Shown here one piece after another: positions 12,480 to 25,250 of a DNA stretch of 64,000 nt; position 1 is the stretch's first letter, and each line of letters begins with the position of its first letter. The stretch is taken from NCBI RefSeq assembly GCF_018320785.1, contig NC_054881.1, positions 21,886,275 to 21,950,274 on the forward strand, read 5' to 3'. The notes below the pieces were generated by a model, which saw only the letters and a program-made list of their open reading frames with translations, was not told the DNA's origin and did not search any database. This DNA is from Cheilinus undulatus. Lineage: Eukaryota; Chordata; Actinopteri; Labriformes; Labridae. Both the position numbers and the translations under genes were made by a program.

Positions 12480-12965
12480 TTTTGCTTTGAGTAAGTTGTT
12501 GATCAATATGCCCAGCGGGTGCGATGAATATGCACGAGGCGTCCGCGGCGGCGGCCCGGTAATTGCCGGTCGTCAGGGGTGGCAGGCACCGTAATTTGCA
12601 TCTCGGGGATCCTGCAATCAGCGTTCTATTCATTAGTGCGCCAGCCGCTTCATCTGCTGGCCACTCAGAGCTGCCAATCTCCCCTCCGCAGCCAAAGCAC
12701 GAGAGAGAGAGGGAAAAAAAAATAGAATGGAAAAGTTTCAATTACAAGCCTGCGAGTAGTGGTGTAACAAGTCTCACACCCTGTATTTAGGCTGTTTAAT
12801 GCAGGTGATTGGCTGTTACTGCATTGTGCAAGAGAATTGGGGGAAAAGCTCAATGAAACGAGCATAATCTCATGTATTTTATATCACCTTTATCTCTGGG
12901 CGACTGTGTGCATTCATGGGAGGGGGGTCTTTGCCCGTCTGAAGTGGGCCTTGAATACGTCCATG
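12480..12965. promoter_or_regulatory. Candidate conserved enhancer (GC-rich island with homeodomain and octamer motifs)
   Basis: A sharp GC-rich, CpG-containing island (12505-12690) in AT-rich DNA, with no usable reading frame. Visible motifs: TAATTG at 12560-12565, octamer ATTTGCAT at 12594-12601, CAATTA at 12739-12744, E-box CAGGTG at 12802-12807 and inverted CCAAT box at 12808-12812. This density, without coding or repeat character, is typical of vertebrate developmental enhancers. The target is unknown; in mammals LHX6 is near this gene pair. Confidence 0.45.
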
Positions 12966-13396
12966 GAGGTAGACTTGGGAGGGGTCACATGAAAGAAAGC
13001 TTATTATATGCCCGTAAGTGAACACTGGTACTCAAGCCTATTGTCTCTTGGAGATTACACACAGTGAGCAGGCTATAGGCTAACACTAGGGAGCTATCAT
13101 TTTCTTTGTAACAAGCATGTGGCTTCTCAATGTATTAAAGCAAGAAAGATGAAATATGGAGGCATCAGACACCTGACATGTTTCTCCTCTCTTCACAGCT
13201 GTAATCTAATAAATTAACATGGCATTGTTAATGTGCACAAATTTTTGTTCCTGGCTTCCTTGGTACTTTAACTCTTACTTTAGAAAAGAGGTTGCACAAC
13301 CAAAGGAAAAACATGTGTAAGTGCCAGTGTAGCAGCATTAAGGGAGTATCATGTGGTATGAAAGTCTCAGGAGAGGTGAATGCACGTGCTTTTGAG
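12966..13396. other. Non-coding, nothing recognised
   Basis: No gene or repeat recognised. Confidence 0.45.
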
Positions 13397-14605
13397 TATG
13401 GTGCCTCTAAAAAGTAAAAAAAATCTCCTTTAGAGATTTATACAAAGTAGTTTCAATTAAATAAAAATATGCAATGTAAAATAAGTGACTGCATAAATAT
13501 TTAACCCCTTCAAGTCAGTATTTAGTGGTCTGTGAGTCTGTGTGGATAGGTCTCAATCAGGCGTGCACATCCGGACACTGAAATTTTTTCCATTCTTCTT
13601 TGCAAAACTGCTCTAGCTCTGCCAGGGTGCACAGGGATCAGGTGTGAACATCCCTTTTGAAGTCTAGCTGCAAATCCTCCATTGGATTGAAGTCTAGGCT
13701 TTGACTCAGCCACACTAGAGCATGCACCTTGTCTTCAAACCATTTCTTTGTAGCTTTTGCTGTATGCTTCAAGTTGTTGTCTTGCTGGTAAATAAATCTT
13801 CTACCAAGCTGTAGTTCTCTTGCAGACTGAATAAGATTGTCCTGCAGAAGTTAACTATATTTTGCCAAATTAATTTTACCCTCTACCTTTACAAGTCTTC
13901 CAGGGCCGGCTGCTGAGAAGCACCCCTACAGCATGATGCTACCACCACTGTGCTTCACAGTGCACATGGTGAGTTTGGTGTCCGCCAAACATAGTCTTGT
14001 CTCATGGCTGAAAAGCAGCATTTTGGTCTAATCAGATCAAAGAACTTTCTTCGACTTGACCATGGAGTTTCCCACATGCCTTTTGGCAAACTCTTGTCGA
14101 GAATTGATATGAGTTTCTTCCTCAACAGTGACTTTCTCTTTGCCAATCTCCCATAAAACTTTGACTGTGAAGAACCCAGGCAGCAGTTGTTGTATGCATA
14201 GGAGTCTTGGTGGCCTCTCTTACCAGTCTCATCTTGCCCAACAACTCAGTTTGTCAGGACACTGTGATCTAGAAAGATTCACACATGTACCAGATTCCTT
14301 CCATTTCTTGATGATGGATTTAACTCATCTCTGGGGGACGTTCAGTGCCTTGGGATTTTATAATATCCACCCCCTGACTTATATTTTTCAATAACCTTTT
14401 CTCCGAGATGCTTGAAGTGTTCTTGTTTCTTCATGGTGTCATGGTAGCAAGGGATACTGATTAACCAGTGACTGGATCTTTCAGACACAGGTGTCTTTAA
14501 TCTACAGTCACTTGAGACACATTCACTGCACTCAGGTGATCCCAGTTTCACTTATTGTGAGACTACTTGCATCAATTGGCTGGACCTCTGCTGAATTAGG
14601 CTGGA
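13397..14605 (-). mobile_element. Tc1/mariner copy A, decayed, right end lost
   Basis: Begins with the TA-flanked end GGTGCCTCTAAAAAGT and GTGACTGCATAAATATTTAA near 13483. The minus strand then carries a broken Tc1-type transposase: a DNA-binding region near 14180-14280, a CGGGSIM-like catalytic segment near 13935 and remnants of the SPDLNP block near 13670-13700. Multiple stops and frameshifts. The right terminal repeat is missing; recognisable similarity ends near 14605. Same family as the copy at 34950-36072. Confidence 0.85.
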
Positions 14606-16830
14606 ACAAATGGGAAGAAAGGGCGAAGGAAGAGAGTGCTAAAGTTGGACTTGCTTTGAGTGAAACTGTAACAACATGAAGTAAACTTCAAGGTTCATTT
14701 CAGTTTGGATTTTGAAAAGTTGTTTCAAGAAAAATTAACACTGTATAATTTAATTTAGAATGTAATCATTGCAGACATTGATGATAAAATGATTCACAAA
14801 AACTTTGAAATTCAGTCTATATTTTCCATGAATCAGTAATGTCTCTCTCCTTTACACACATGCACTCACTCCCATCACGCATGTGAAGCTCTGATGACCT
14901 TATAATGGCGTCTGCTGACTGGATAAAAACACTGATCATTAACACTGAGCTGTTTAACTGATCAAAGCAACCACATCAGTCTATGTGTGTTTAACCGTAT
15001 GTGTGATTGATACACCATTTATACGCTCAGGAAGCTGACGGCTACCACAGTGGAAGCAGACAGTAGCCTAATCAAAAGAAAAATAAAGTCTTATTGGACT
15101 TCTTATTTTTTTTAATTTTTTGTTAAAGAAACTGTGTTTTGGCCCCAGAGAACAAATCTTGATAATCCACATGCTCAATTCTAAATACATACATGATTCA
15201 TATATACGGATCTGATTGTCTGGTAAATGTATTTCAGAGTTAACAGAAAATGTTATTTTTTTTCTAACATATGTTGTAACTTCGACAGCCATGGACACTT
15301 TAAGCTCAGAGTCACCAGTTAAAACGGTCACTTGTAAAATTGTAACACCTGCTCTCCTAAGCATCACAGACAATGAAGGTTTTAGATTTATGATGATGAT
15401 TTTTGGGAAATTTTCTGATAACTTTTTCTTGCTTTAGTGCAGACATCTTATACATATTAAAAAATTCTGCATTTTAAGCACAAATTAATCTTATTTTTGT
15501 TTGGGTTTCTTCTGGATTTTTATATTAGGATAAAAGCATATTGAACACATTTTATTAAGTGTTTTAAAGGGATAAAGTTGAAACCGGCATACCAAAACAG
15601 CTGATCAGTAGATGACGATACACTGTGGGGGAAGAACACATAGCCGAACACTGCATTACAAAATAGTGCCAAACACAGAGTTAATCAGGGTGAAAAATTA
15701 AACACTTCTGAGCAGACATTGTGTTTGGGCCCATTTTTATCTAAAACTTGCTAAATTACACAGAGAAACTGTACCCATCTGTAGCACTGTGTAGCCTAGC
15801 TTCACTTCAGTGAGTCCTTCTTAAAGAGGGGATGCTTGCTGAAATCTCTGGAGCTTAATGCCACTACTGTTGATAAGTACCTCATATGACCACACTTTAA
15901 AAATAACAAAATGTCCCTTTAATGTCAAACAGATTTACAGCTCCTAAATGCAGAGAACACTGGAGTAGATCCTGAAATAAGCATCCCTTTATAATAAATA
16001 GGGAATGTGTTGTGAATCAGGAATCAGTTTAAATTCAGATTTGATTCTGAATCAAATCTTCACCCCAAGAATCAGAATTTAATTTAAATACTAGACATTT
16101 ACTTGAGATATTTAAATACTCACATCCCTTCTGTTGATTATTATCCTGTCTATTTTGGCTGAGAGATGCACACAGCTCACAGAAAAAATAGGTGAGCCTT
16201 GTATTCTCAAGATTCTCGAAGTGAGACAAGACAGCCTGGCTGCAGACCGCCTCTCTAAGATGCATGCCCTGCATACTACAGCTTTCAGACACAACCACTG
16301 TCAGCATACAGGCAAAAACTTTCAGAATAAAGTCAGATTAAACTTTTGGTTAGGGTTAAGGCCTTTGCACACTGAGTCATTTTCTTTCTTCGTATTAAAA
16401 CAGAAAATGGATCTCATGTTGTTCTTATCATATTTGCACAGTGATGTCGTTTTTTTTGGAACAGATTTGTTCTTTTTCAGTTCAAGTCATTTAGATGGGA
16501 GATTGACTTATCAGAGCAGCTCCTGCTGCTCCTGCTCTCCATCTCTCCAACTTAGCACAGCGCTATGATGGGTTAGTTGGTGCTGTATGCAGATCTGTGT
16601 CAGGATGAATGGATCCAGTGTGATTTTAAAGGATGAACAGAGCCACAGGCTTATACTCACTGCCCGTTTTAGTCGCAATACAAAACAATCTGCCACATTC
16701 TATGTGTGCAAGATTTGAGTGCATGATGTTTTTTTTTCAGATAATGGGTCTAAATAAAAACCCATCTGAAAATAACAGTGTGCAAAGACCTTTAGGATGA
16801 GGGTTAGGACACCTGCTTACAGAAAAAAAG
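14606..16830. other. Non-coding, nothing recognised
   Basis: Contains a 144-codon open frame at 16134-16568 that shows no family resemblance or splice context; not called. Confidence 0.45.
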
Positions 16831-16834
16831 CTTG

Positions 16835-17060
16835 TCCTCACTCCAACATAGCTAAAGCTAACAAAGCTATGTTAGTTTACTCATAGAAACTAATGTTGCT
16901 AGGGTTAACATTGCAACGCAGCTACGTTACCAGGTTAAGTAGCAACCTATGCTTGAGCTAATGTTGCTCAAACTACATTGATCGTTTACATAGTAACATT
17001 AACTCTATAGCTAGCTTAGCTACAATAGCTTTTATGTTAGCTACATAGCCAAAGTGAGGA
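16835..17060. repeat. AGCT-rich repeat family, block 1
   Basis: Dense AGCT-centred words such as GCTAAAGCTAACAAAGCTAT and CTAGCTTAGCTACAATAGCT. The shortest block; related to those at 19005, 22490 and 50140. Confidence 0.75.
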
Positions 17061-17870
17061 GAGCCACTGTTCACATAACTACTTCGTCACTTCCGTCCTG
17101 ATGGTGGGGGTATGTCTTACAGTAGTGACCTGGCTGCAAGAGTGGCATCTGAGAGCTGCTTTCTTTAGCCAGATCAAGTGAGACTTTGCATGAGATGCTG
17201 TGGTAAATTTGGCGGCTTGAAAGCCCTGACTAGTCAGCATGCATGCCAAAGTGAAAATCAAGCCGTCAATTTGCTGCCATGCCATAAGTCCTGGAAACTG
17301 ACCCTCGAAAAGACCAGACATTAGTTTATCTTCCCCTTTTTTACTGACAGTTGATTTCAGAAGTCCTAGAGCACTAGTTTAGCACAAGCCCTATGATATG
17401 AAATGATCATGATTCTCCAGCTCATCATTTCTAACATTTACTCTTTGTCATAAACCACACCTTATATTGTATCACGAAATCACTAAAAGCAAGCTATTTC
17501 AGTAATCACTGAAACAACATCCTTCATTTGACATGTTTCTGTCAAATTACACGCCTCCTCTGCCATCTCTGCTTCAATGCATATCTTTGCTGTGATTTGC
17601 AACTGGACTCTTTTATTACACACACATGCTCGCACGCAGAAACTCCCTCGCTCCAAATGACTGAAATAACACTATTAGCCTCGCCATCATCATGTCAAAA
17701 CTCTTTTCAGTGTCAGTCTGTCTAACCCAGCACGGATGACCAGACCTGCAGCTGTCAAAATTCCACCAAAAAATAATAAAGCCTCCCAGAGACACACGCT
17801 GAAGTTGCGCAGGAGAGGAGTTGAAAGGTGAGGTGAATTCCAGGGAAGTTGTCCGGTTTAGAACAACAAA
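17061..17870. other. Non-coding, nothing recognised
   Basis: No supported gene. A T run follows at 17871-17894. Confidence 0.45.
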
Positions 17871-17894
17871 ACTTTTTTTTTTTTTTTTTTTTTT
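17871..17894. repeat. Poly(T) tract
   Basis: Run of about 24 T residues. Confidence 0.85.
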
Positions 17895-18700
17895 AATCGT
17901 CACCGGGAGGTGTGAGCGCTACACCAGCACCGTCGCGCCTTCATGGACTTGAAAAAAGAGAGACCACAGAAACCACTGCTACCCCATGGCCCCGCCCCCA
18001 GAGACACCTTGACACGCACCTGTCAGAGACTTCAGTACGTTTTTCTGCATGTGCTCGTGAAAGAGAGACTGCAGCTCAGTGGGTGGTAAAGGAGAGGGAT
18101 CACTGGATTTGACAGGAGCTATTTGACTAATCCAAAACAACAGCTGTTAGGCAGGGAAGAGAGGATGAAGAGGAGGAGAAGGAGGGAGGTACAAGAGGTG
18201 AAGGCAGGGAGAGGAGGATTGTGGGGAGAAAACGAAGGAAATATAAAAATTAATTCCGTATGTAAACCCTAAGGGTATGAGACTGCAATTAGAAACAAAA
18301 AAAGCCGACTTAGATGATGTAATATCTCCAGAAAAGAGCCACAAAAAAGGGGCAGAAAGAAAAGTCGGACACTGTAGGTCTGTCCCAGTAGGGAGACTGC
18401 AGAAATGCATCCATTGCCCTCCACACAGGGGGTCATATCGGCACACACACGCCATCAGCAGGTGAAAATGATTACACTCACACCATACTCCGGCCTTCAT
18501 TACACATCTGGTTGAGTTTTGTCGAGGGAAGCCGCGTTGGGGTGGTCTTCGCTCCTCTAACAGGTCTGTGCTGTTAACACGGCAGGCCACAGAGAGTCCA
18601 CCACCCTGCAGGGCACAGTCTCTAAAACTCTGCACTGTGAGCTCACACTCACAGTTCTGACTAGCAGCACTGGACTTAAATATGGCGGCTTTTGGAAAGA
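17895..18700. promoter_or_regulatory. Candidate conserved non-coding region, GC-moderate
   Basis: Stands out from AT-rich flanks. Includes the repeat-free stretch 18245-18400 with TAATTCC, GCAATTAG and TGATGTAATATC, and a 197-codon minus-strand open frame (18147-18740) with no recognisable domain. The frame is better explained by purine/pyrimidine strand bias at 18150-18240 than by a gene. Confidence 0.25.
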
Positions 18701-19004
18701 TGCATGTTGCATTTATGTGCATCTGAGACTGTCGGCCCACCAGGACAGCTCATTGGTTCCCCTCCTGTTGATCTGCCAGAACTAAACAACAACCTTCAGC
18801 TGCGCTTCCTCCCATGGAAGCTTCAGATTTTCTTCAAGAGAATTATTTTTATTAAGAGTGACACGTATTTCAGACAGATTCTTGTTTCTCTTGTTACTGT
18901 TTTATGTCCTTTTCAGTTCTGACAACCAAACCAAATATTTTTTTAGATAAAATTAAGTAAATAGTCTGCTTACACGAAAAAGCTCATCCTCCATGAAAAA
19001 GTTC

Positions 19005-20045
19005 TAATGCAGCATGCATAGCTCATGTAGCTCTGTGAGATATGTAAACAAAGTAGCTACATAGCAAACGCAGCTAAAGCTAAGCGTACAAAGCATATAC
19101 ATGAACTAGAAAGCACTCAGAGAGCGCAGACCTCCGCCATTAGCCCTATCTCCTAATATTAAAGAATCTGTTAAAAAAATTCCTGGATCCAGACGGTGGT
19201 CCGGATCACTCCCAAAATCTAATCAGTTCTTCCTTATGCCATTTCTGACATCTCCTGAAAGTTTTATCCAAATCCGTTCATAAATTTTTGAGTTATGTTG
19301 CTAACAAACTAACTAACAAACAAACAAACAAACCCTGCCGATCACATAACCTCATTGGCAGAGGTAACTACATATCTGTTATCTACACTGTTAAGTTAGA
19401 TGAGGCTATGCCTACTAAAACTCACAATCCTAAAGTTAACTTAGCTATCGATAAGTGGCTACATAGCTAATGTAGCTGCATTGTGAGCTTAGCTTTAACT
19501 CCATATTTACTTTATCTACATAGCTTACGCAACTAACAGAGCTGCTAAAGCTACATTGCTAAAGCGTACTCAGATATAGATAATGTAAAAGTAGCTATGT
19601 TACCAAAGCTAAGCTCACAAAGCACATATGTAAGCTACATGTCTATGTTATCTACACAGTTGTTAGCTTTAGCTATGCCTACTAATGCTCATAGTGCTAA
19701 AGCTATCTTAGCTTTTGATAATGTAGCTACACAGCTAATGTAGCTGCTTTGTGAGCTTAGCTTTAGCTACATAGCTACATTATCTACATAGCTTATGCAG
19801 CTAACAGAGCTGCCAAAGCTACATTGCTAAAGCAAATACAGAAATCAATAAATAAATGTAGCTGTGTAGCTAAAGCTAAGCCCACAAAGCAGCTTTGAAA
19901 GCTACGTATCTACGTTATCTATGTAGCTAAGTTAGCTATGGCTACGCACACATTGCGAAAGCTAGACTTAGCTACATTGGATTAGGTAGCAACTTTAATT
20001 ACATAGCTAGCAAACCTATGTTAGCTTTAGCTAAAGCTAACAGAG
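19005..20045. repeat. AGCT-rich repeat family, block 2
   Basis: Long imperfect array of words such as AGCTACATAGC, GCTAAGCTCACAAAGCAGCT and TAGCTGCTTTGTGAGCTTAG, many in both orientations. Includes the unit landmark TACTCAGATATAGATAATGT at 19567. A different dispersed repeat lies at 19145-19370. Confidence 0.85.
19145..19370. repeat. Dispersed teleost repeat (CAAAATCTAATCAGTTCTTCC type) inside AGCT block 2
   Basis: Ordered phrases TTCCTGGATCCAGACG, AAATCTAATCAGTTCTTCCT, TTTTTGAGTTATGTTGCTAA, a (CAAA)n tract and GGCAGAGGTAA match a very common fish repeat. Confidence 0.6.
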
Positions 20046-21570
20046 TGGAAACAGATGCCATAGACTGAAACAAGGACATAAGTATCTTGTGTTTATTTAA
20101 AATCAGAAACCTTATGTATTCATTTCAACCATGCATAATGAGTTGGAACCAAACTTTAAAAAACATTTAGTAAATTAGTAAAAATGTGAAGAATCAGTTA
20201 ACAGACAGGCAGATGACAGCTCCTGCTGTTACAAAGTGATCATGGCTTAAAGCCTTAAGGAAAACAATACTAATCCAACACTGAGACCATCTAAAATTAA
20301 AAGACAGTAAATATGAACCTTTCCCACCCACTGCTATAAAAATGACAACTTTAGCGGAAAAACACTTGATTTCTTTACTGATATAGACTGAGGTGTTCAC
20401 AGGTGATAAATTGTGTTTCATGTACACTTTTGTTTGAATATTTAAAACAAAAGCCTTTAAATTAAACCTGTATGTTTTAAATCTCTGTTTCTCTTCATGG
20501 CATGAATGTAAAAATCAAACATGAAGTTTACACTGGAATCCAGGCCCTTCTACAGACCAACACAGATCCGCGGTTCTGGGTTTTATTTAACCAGCTGAGG
20601 TTACATCGGTTCTGCTCCGGGACTTGGCTGTGAAACCCAGTTCCTGTGGCTTCAGACCAAACCATGAACAGAAACAGTTTCTCTTTTACAGATCTTTTAT
20701 GATGTCTGGCTTTTCTCATCTCTCTGCTCAGTGTCTCCTCAGTCTGAAACCAGGAGAGTAAAAGCGGTCTCTTCTTCTCTGCGGTATCTTTGGAGTATCC
20801 GAGGGTTTCACTGAGGTAGTCTGAAGCCTCAGTTTGATGGGATCAGGCCATGTTTGGTCATGAATGTGGTTTTGGGTGAAGAGACGTGAAAGGAGGGGAA
20901 TGAAAACTGACAGATCAAACATGCAAGAGAAGGGCTGATGCAGTAGATGGACCAGTTGGCCAACATCACTGTCCAGGTGCACTGTTCACTTTGACTGCAA
21001 TACTGAGAAATGAACAACTGTCAGTAATCTGATATATAAAGTAAAACATTCCTATTTTACATGCACACTGGCTGAAAAGACAGGACACGATAGAGCTTAG
21101 TTTACAAAAATCTATTCCAATATAAAGGTAGAACTGCTCAAAAGGGACAGCTGTATAGAAACTCCATTGTATAAACTTCGCTACTCCAGAACAGAATTAA
21201 AAATAGTTTTTATGTCAACTACATTTTTAAATTTTCCCCCAGTTTGGGATAAATAAAAATTTATCTCATCTTACAGACTGCCAAGGGACTTCAAAATAAA
21301 GTATCTGTCTCCTACCTTTTATATAGGCATTGCTGACCCAAAAATATATGTTTCTGCAATGCAATTAAGGCCAGAAATTAAGGTACAAAATTTAAAATAT
21401 TAGATTAATTGTCAGCTATTTTGTCGTTTTGGGCATTTACAGCTACTATAGCATGGCAGCAGCTGTATTCTACTCAATTTAGCATCATCTGCTCTCACAG
21501 AGATGGAAAAGACAATAATGGTACTCTTTTGAATGTCTCATTTCACTGTAAAAATCTCACATTGCACTTT
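20046..21570. other. Non-coding, nothing recognised
   Basis: The GC-moderate part 20525-21010 contains overlapping short open frames, none with splice sites and homology I can support. It might be untranslated sequence of an unseen transcript. Confidence 0.35.
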
Positions 21571-21574
21571 TCAA

Positions 21575-21685
21575 AAGTAATCCACCCATCCATTTTCTAT
21601 ACTGCTTATCCTGTTTGGGGTTGCTGGGGGCTGTTGCCTATCCCAGCTGTCATATGGCCAGAGGTGGGGCCTGGTGTAATATATA
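21575..21685 (+). repeat. Dispersed teleost repeat (CCATCCATTTTCTATACTGC type)
   Basis: CATCCATTTTCTATACTGCT, TATCCTGTTTGGGGTTGCTG and GGGGCCTGGTGTA are in the order of a widespread fish repeat. A related fragment lies at 46905-47025. Confidence 0.65.
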
Positions 21686-22489
21686 TGTGATGTTAAATAT
21701 TTCACTATTTTACAAATCACTTAAGCTATTTTCATTTACTTTTCCATCTGTAGCAAGGTCTTTTTTCCTTATCACTAAGCTAATATTGAGGTTTTCAATC
21801 TAGCTGAAACTCCTTACTTTCTTTTACAATAAAAGCAGGATATTTTTCTGAACAGGAAGTAGCCTTAAGTACCCTTAGCTTTAGACAGTGCAAATAAAGT
21901 AACAACACTCAACAGTTTACTGAGAATATATATTTGCTCAATGATTAACCCTAACTGGTTAGAACTCAGTTAATGTGTTCAAGAGATATAACACTAGAGT
22001 GTTGGTGTCTCAGTGTTAAACACTTCAGGATTAATTTTAAAACCTTAAATGTCGTTTTGACCTAATTCTGAGTGAACTGGTCCTCAAGGTTGGAGTTGTT
22101 TGACAATGTTCATCCATTCAGTGTTAGTCCAACACTGTAGAGTCAACTGGTCTAAGCTGAGCTCACTGTCTTTTCAAATCTGGGGGATAAGTGGGTGGAG
22201 TTTTCCCATGATGCTCTTGGGCATAGTGTTTATATGTGTTTGGATGTCGCCTTTTGTGCAGCGATCACTGTTGGGATGCCTTTGCTCATGTTTCTGGTGG
22301 GTTGTTGTTGTTGATGTTAAGACACTTTTGCACCATGTGTGAAGTTATCCACTGAGTTAGTGACTCTTCGACTGTAGCGCTAGATGGACTAAAGTAAAGG
22401 GTGGTGTGCTGGTATTATCTGCCTTTGTCTTTTAGTTTCATCCCTGCCAGAGGACACTGTATTTTGCCATAGGTGTTCAATCGAAGGTG
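21686..22489. other. Non-coding, nothing recognised
   Basis: No exon or clear repeat seen. Confidence 0.45.
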
Positions 22490-23205
22490 GCAATCTAAAG
22501 CTTACTCAGATATAGATAATGTAAACGTTGCTACATAGCTTAAGCTAAGCTCACAAAGCAGCTACATAAGCTATGTATCTATGTGATCTATGAAGCTAAA
22601 TTAGCTATAGAAAATAAAGCTACATAGCTAATGTAGCTGCTTTGTGAGGTTAGATTTAGCTACACAGCTACATAATCTACATAGCTTATGCAGCTAAGAG
22701 CTACTGAAGCTACACTCTAAAGTTTACTCAGATATAGATAATGTAAACATAGTTAAGTAGTTAAAGCTAAGCTCACAAAGCAGCTACATAAGCTATTTAT
22801 CTACATTATCTGTGTAGCTAAGTTAGCTCTTGCTATGTTAGCTCAAGCTCACATTGCTAAAGCTAACTTAGCTATCAATAATTTATCTACATCACTAATG
22901 TAGCTGCTTTATGAGCTTAGCTTTAGCTACATAATCTACATAGCTTACATAGCTAACAGAGCTGCTAAAGCTACATTCTAAAGCTTACTCAGATATACAT
23001 AATGTAAATGTAGCTACGTAGCAAAAGCTAAGCTCACAAATCAGCTACATAAGCTGTGTATCTATGAGATCTTTGTAGCTAAGTTAACTTTTGCTATGTG
23101 AGCTAAAGCTAACTCAGCTACATTGGCTTTAGTAGCAATGTTAATCACATAGCTTGCATAGCTATGTGAGCTTTAGCTAAAGCTAACAAAGCTAAAGCAA
23201 GCCCC
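22490..23205. repeat. AGCT-rich repeat family, block 3
   Basis: Three tandem units can be phased on the landmark TACTCAGATATA at 22503, 22725 and 22986, giving periods of 222 and 261 bp. Each unit contains GCTAAGCTCACAAAGCAGCT (or a close variant) and the inverse-sense GCTGCTTTGTGAG.TTAG, so a unit has internal dyad symmetry. Confidence 0.85.
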
Positions 23206-24600
23206 TGTTTATGTAACTACTTCTAAAATGATTCTATACATCATTAAATCCCAGATTAGTCCTCTGACCTTTATGAAATGTTTCTTAGCCTGTAATGTTA
23301 GCAAGGTGGTTATTTTTGATTAGGTCTGAACTTTGCATTGTAATGTGTCAAGAATGAAAATTGTAGATACTCCCAACTAACACCCAAAGTAAAAGGAACA
23401 AACAATTTTGTGTCAAAAGTACTCTTTAATCTGTCAAAATCAACACTGAGTGTTAAAAATCATAACTGTAACAGAGTTTGAAAAATTAACTCTTTCCAAA
23501 CTGTAAATTTTCCCGGTACCCCTCAGAATTAAACAAACCAAAATTAATATAGATTGAAAATTTTGTTCTGAAAAATGTTTTATTTGTAAACTCAAATAAA
23601 TAGATGAATTATGATCAATTATCAACATTAAATGATTCGTTGTGATTTCAAAATTCAATAATTTGACACAAAAAATTAAAGTATCTTAAAACTGATTATT
23701 TTACACTTATTTTTACCCAGTAATTATCCAGTAGTTATGTTTAAAGGCAGTGATGCTGATATTATTCTCTGACTTTAATTTAGACCTCCCTTCAATAATG
23801 ACCCACTTGCTTCTTGTACACCCTCTTAACCTCTGAGGTCTGGACCTGGACTCCTCTTTAGAGTCACTTTGGGAACTTTAAACACGCCTTCATGTCTGAT
23901 TGGGTCTCTGGTAACTTATACAAAGCAGCTTCTGCACCGTGCACACGTCCCTGTGTCTGTGTGTGCGTAAAAAGAGCTCATGACTACATCTCGGACCTAA
24001 GTAGCAACAGATGCTACGCTGACCTCAGAGGCTTCCTGGAAACGCAAATTTGTCAAAATGAAGCAGGAAAAAGAAAGAGCCGCAGTTTAGGTAAATGTAA
24101 CATATAGGAGACCCACAAACACACACTTTCATGCTGGCTAACACACACTAACAATGCAAGGACAACTGTACACACAAGCCTTCCTGTACTGCACACATAC
24201 ACCGAGCTCAGGGTAGTGTTACATGGGATGCTCACAATGAGTAATTACAAAGGCTTACAGCATCAAAAAGAAAGGGGAATATATCAATTTACACAGAAAA
24301 AACACACCTGCAAACACACACTGATGTGGTAAAGGAAACTGCTGATGTGGATTTACTTCAACTAACTGAGTTAAAGCAACAAATGAATGAATAAATTTGG
24401 ATCTTTTCACTGGACAACTAAAACAGTAAGTTGATGCAGAATTTTGGACAACAGTCATTTAAGAATAACCTGAAAATAAAAAAAAGGTCTATGTTAGCCA
24501 CAGGCATGTCTGTTCAAACCCAGCAGATGTTTGAAATACTTACAGTATTTTTCTAGACTCTTGATATTTTTTAAACATATGTAGCATGTTGTAATAATAA
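23206..24600. other. Non-coding, nothing recognised
   Basis: Short open frames only. Around 23340-23460 are phrases (CAACACTGAGTGTTAA) that resemble a MITE, without definable ends. Confidence 0.4.
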
Positions 24601-24763
24601 TTGATATTTCAATTGGTCATATTCTTGATCAGTTGGGGGACACCATTTGGTTTGGTGGGATTGAAGAATCTCTTTTTCAGACCAAGAGCGACAGGCACAG
24701 CTATACAGATCCAGACTATTACATCCAGACAGTGGAGACAGAGGAGGTGTTGGATTAGAGTAA

Positions 24764-25250
24764 GTATCGTGCCACTATCTCTACTGGGAGGGGATTAGAA
24801 GGGAAATGCGACACCTCCAACGAAAACTAAATCAGTGCCTCAGGTACTTGGATAAGTTTGCAACTATGTTAGACCATGTGAGACCTGCATGCAAAGAGGA
24901 GGGAATCTTGTGGGCTGTTGTTACTTTGGTTTTCTGCACCTTAGCACTGGGGCAAAAAGTGTTCACACTGTTGAAGGAGCGAGTTCTCACAATCACAGAT
25001 GTCATCGAATCAGGGTTAAGACTGGATACAATCCCAAGAATTGCCAAGCACCGGATGACTCCTAGCTCTGTCTAGATCGGTGACATTTTAGACCACCTGG
25101 ATCAGCTAATCCCAGTAATGGGTAATGATACATATAATATACGAAAGTTACCAGAGACATTAACACAGGGCCTAGAAATGAAACACGACCCATTCAGCAA
25201 TGTCTTCTTAACATTTATACTTGATGTAATGAAGGCACTTGAAAATGTCG
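24764..25250 (+). pseudogene. Unidentified coding-like fragment, part 1
   Basis: An open frame from 24764 to the TAG at 25073 encodes about 103 residues (with MRHLQRKLNQCLRYLDKFAT from 24806) with a hydrophobic segment ILWAVVTLVFCTLALG that could span a membrane. After the stop the same frame stays open (GDILDHLDQLIPVMGNDTY onward) to about 25250, where a MITE begins. Composition is protein-like, but I recognise no family. It may be the carcass of a mobile or viral element, or of a host gene. Confidence 0.4.

Noticed and set aside
16134..16568. 144-codon plus-strand open frame
   Set aside because: No recognisable protein, no flanking splice sites; overlapped by equally long minus-strand frames.
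18147..18740. 197-codon minus-strand open frame
   Set aside because: No domain, no splice context, and one end translates a purine-rich low-complexity tract; judged an open frame by composition.
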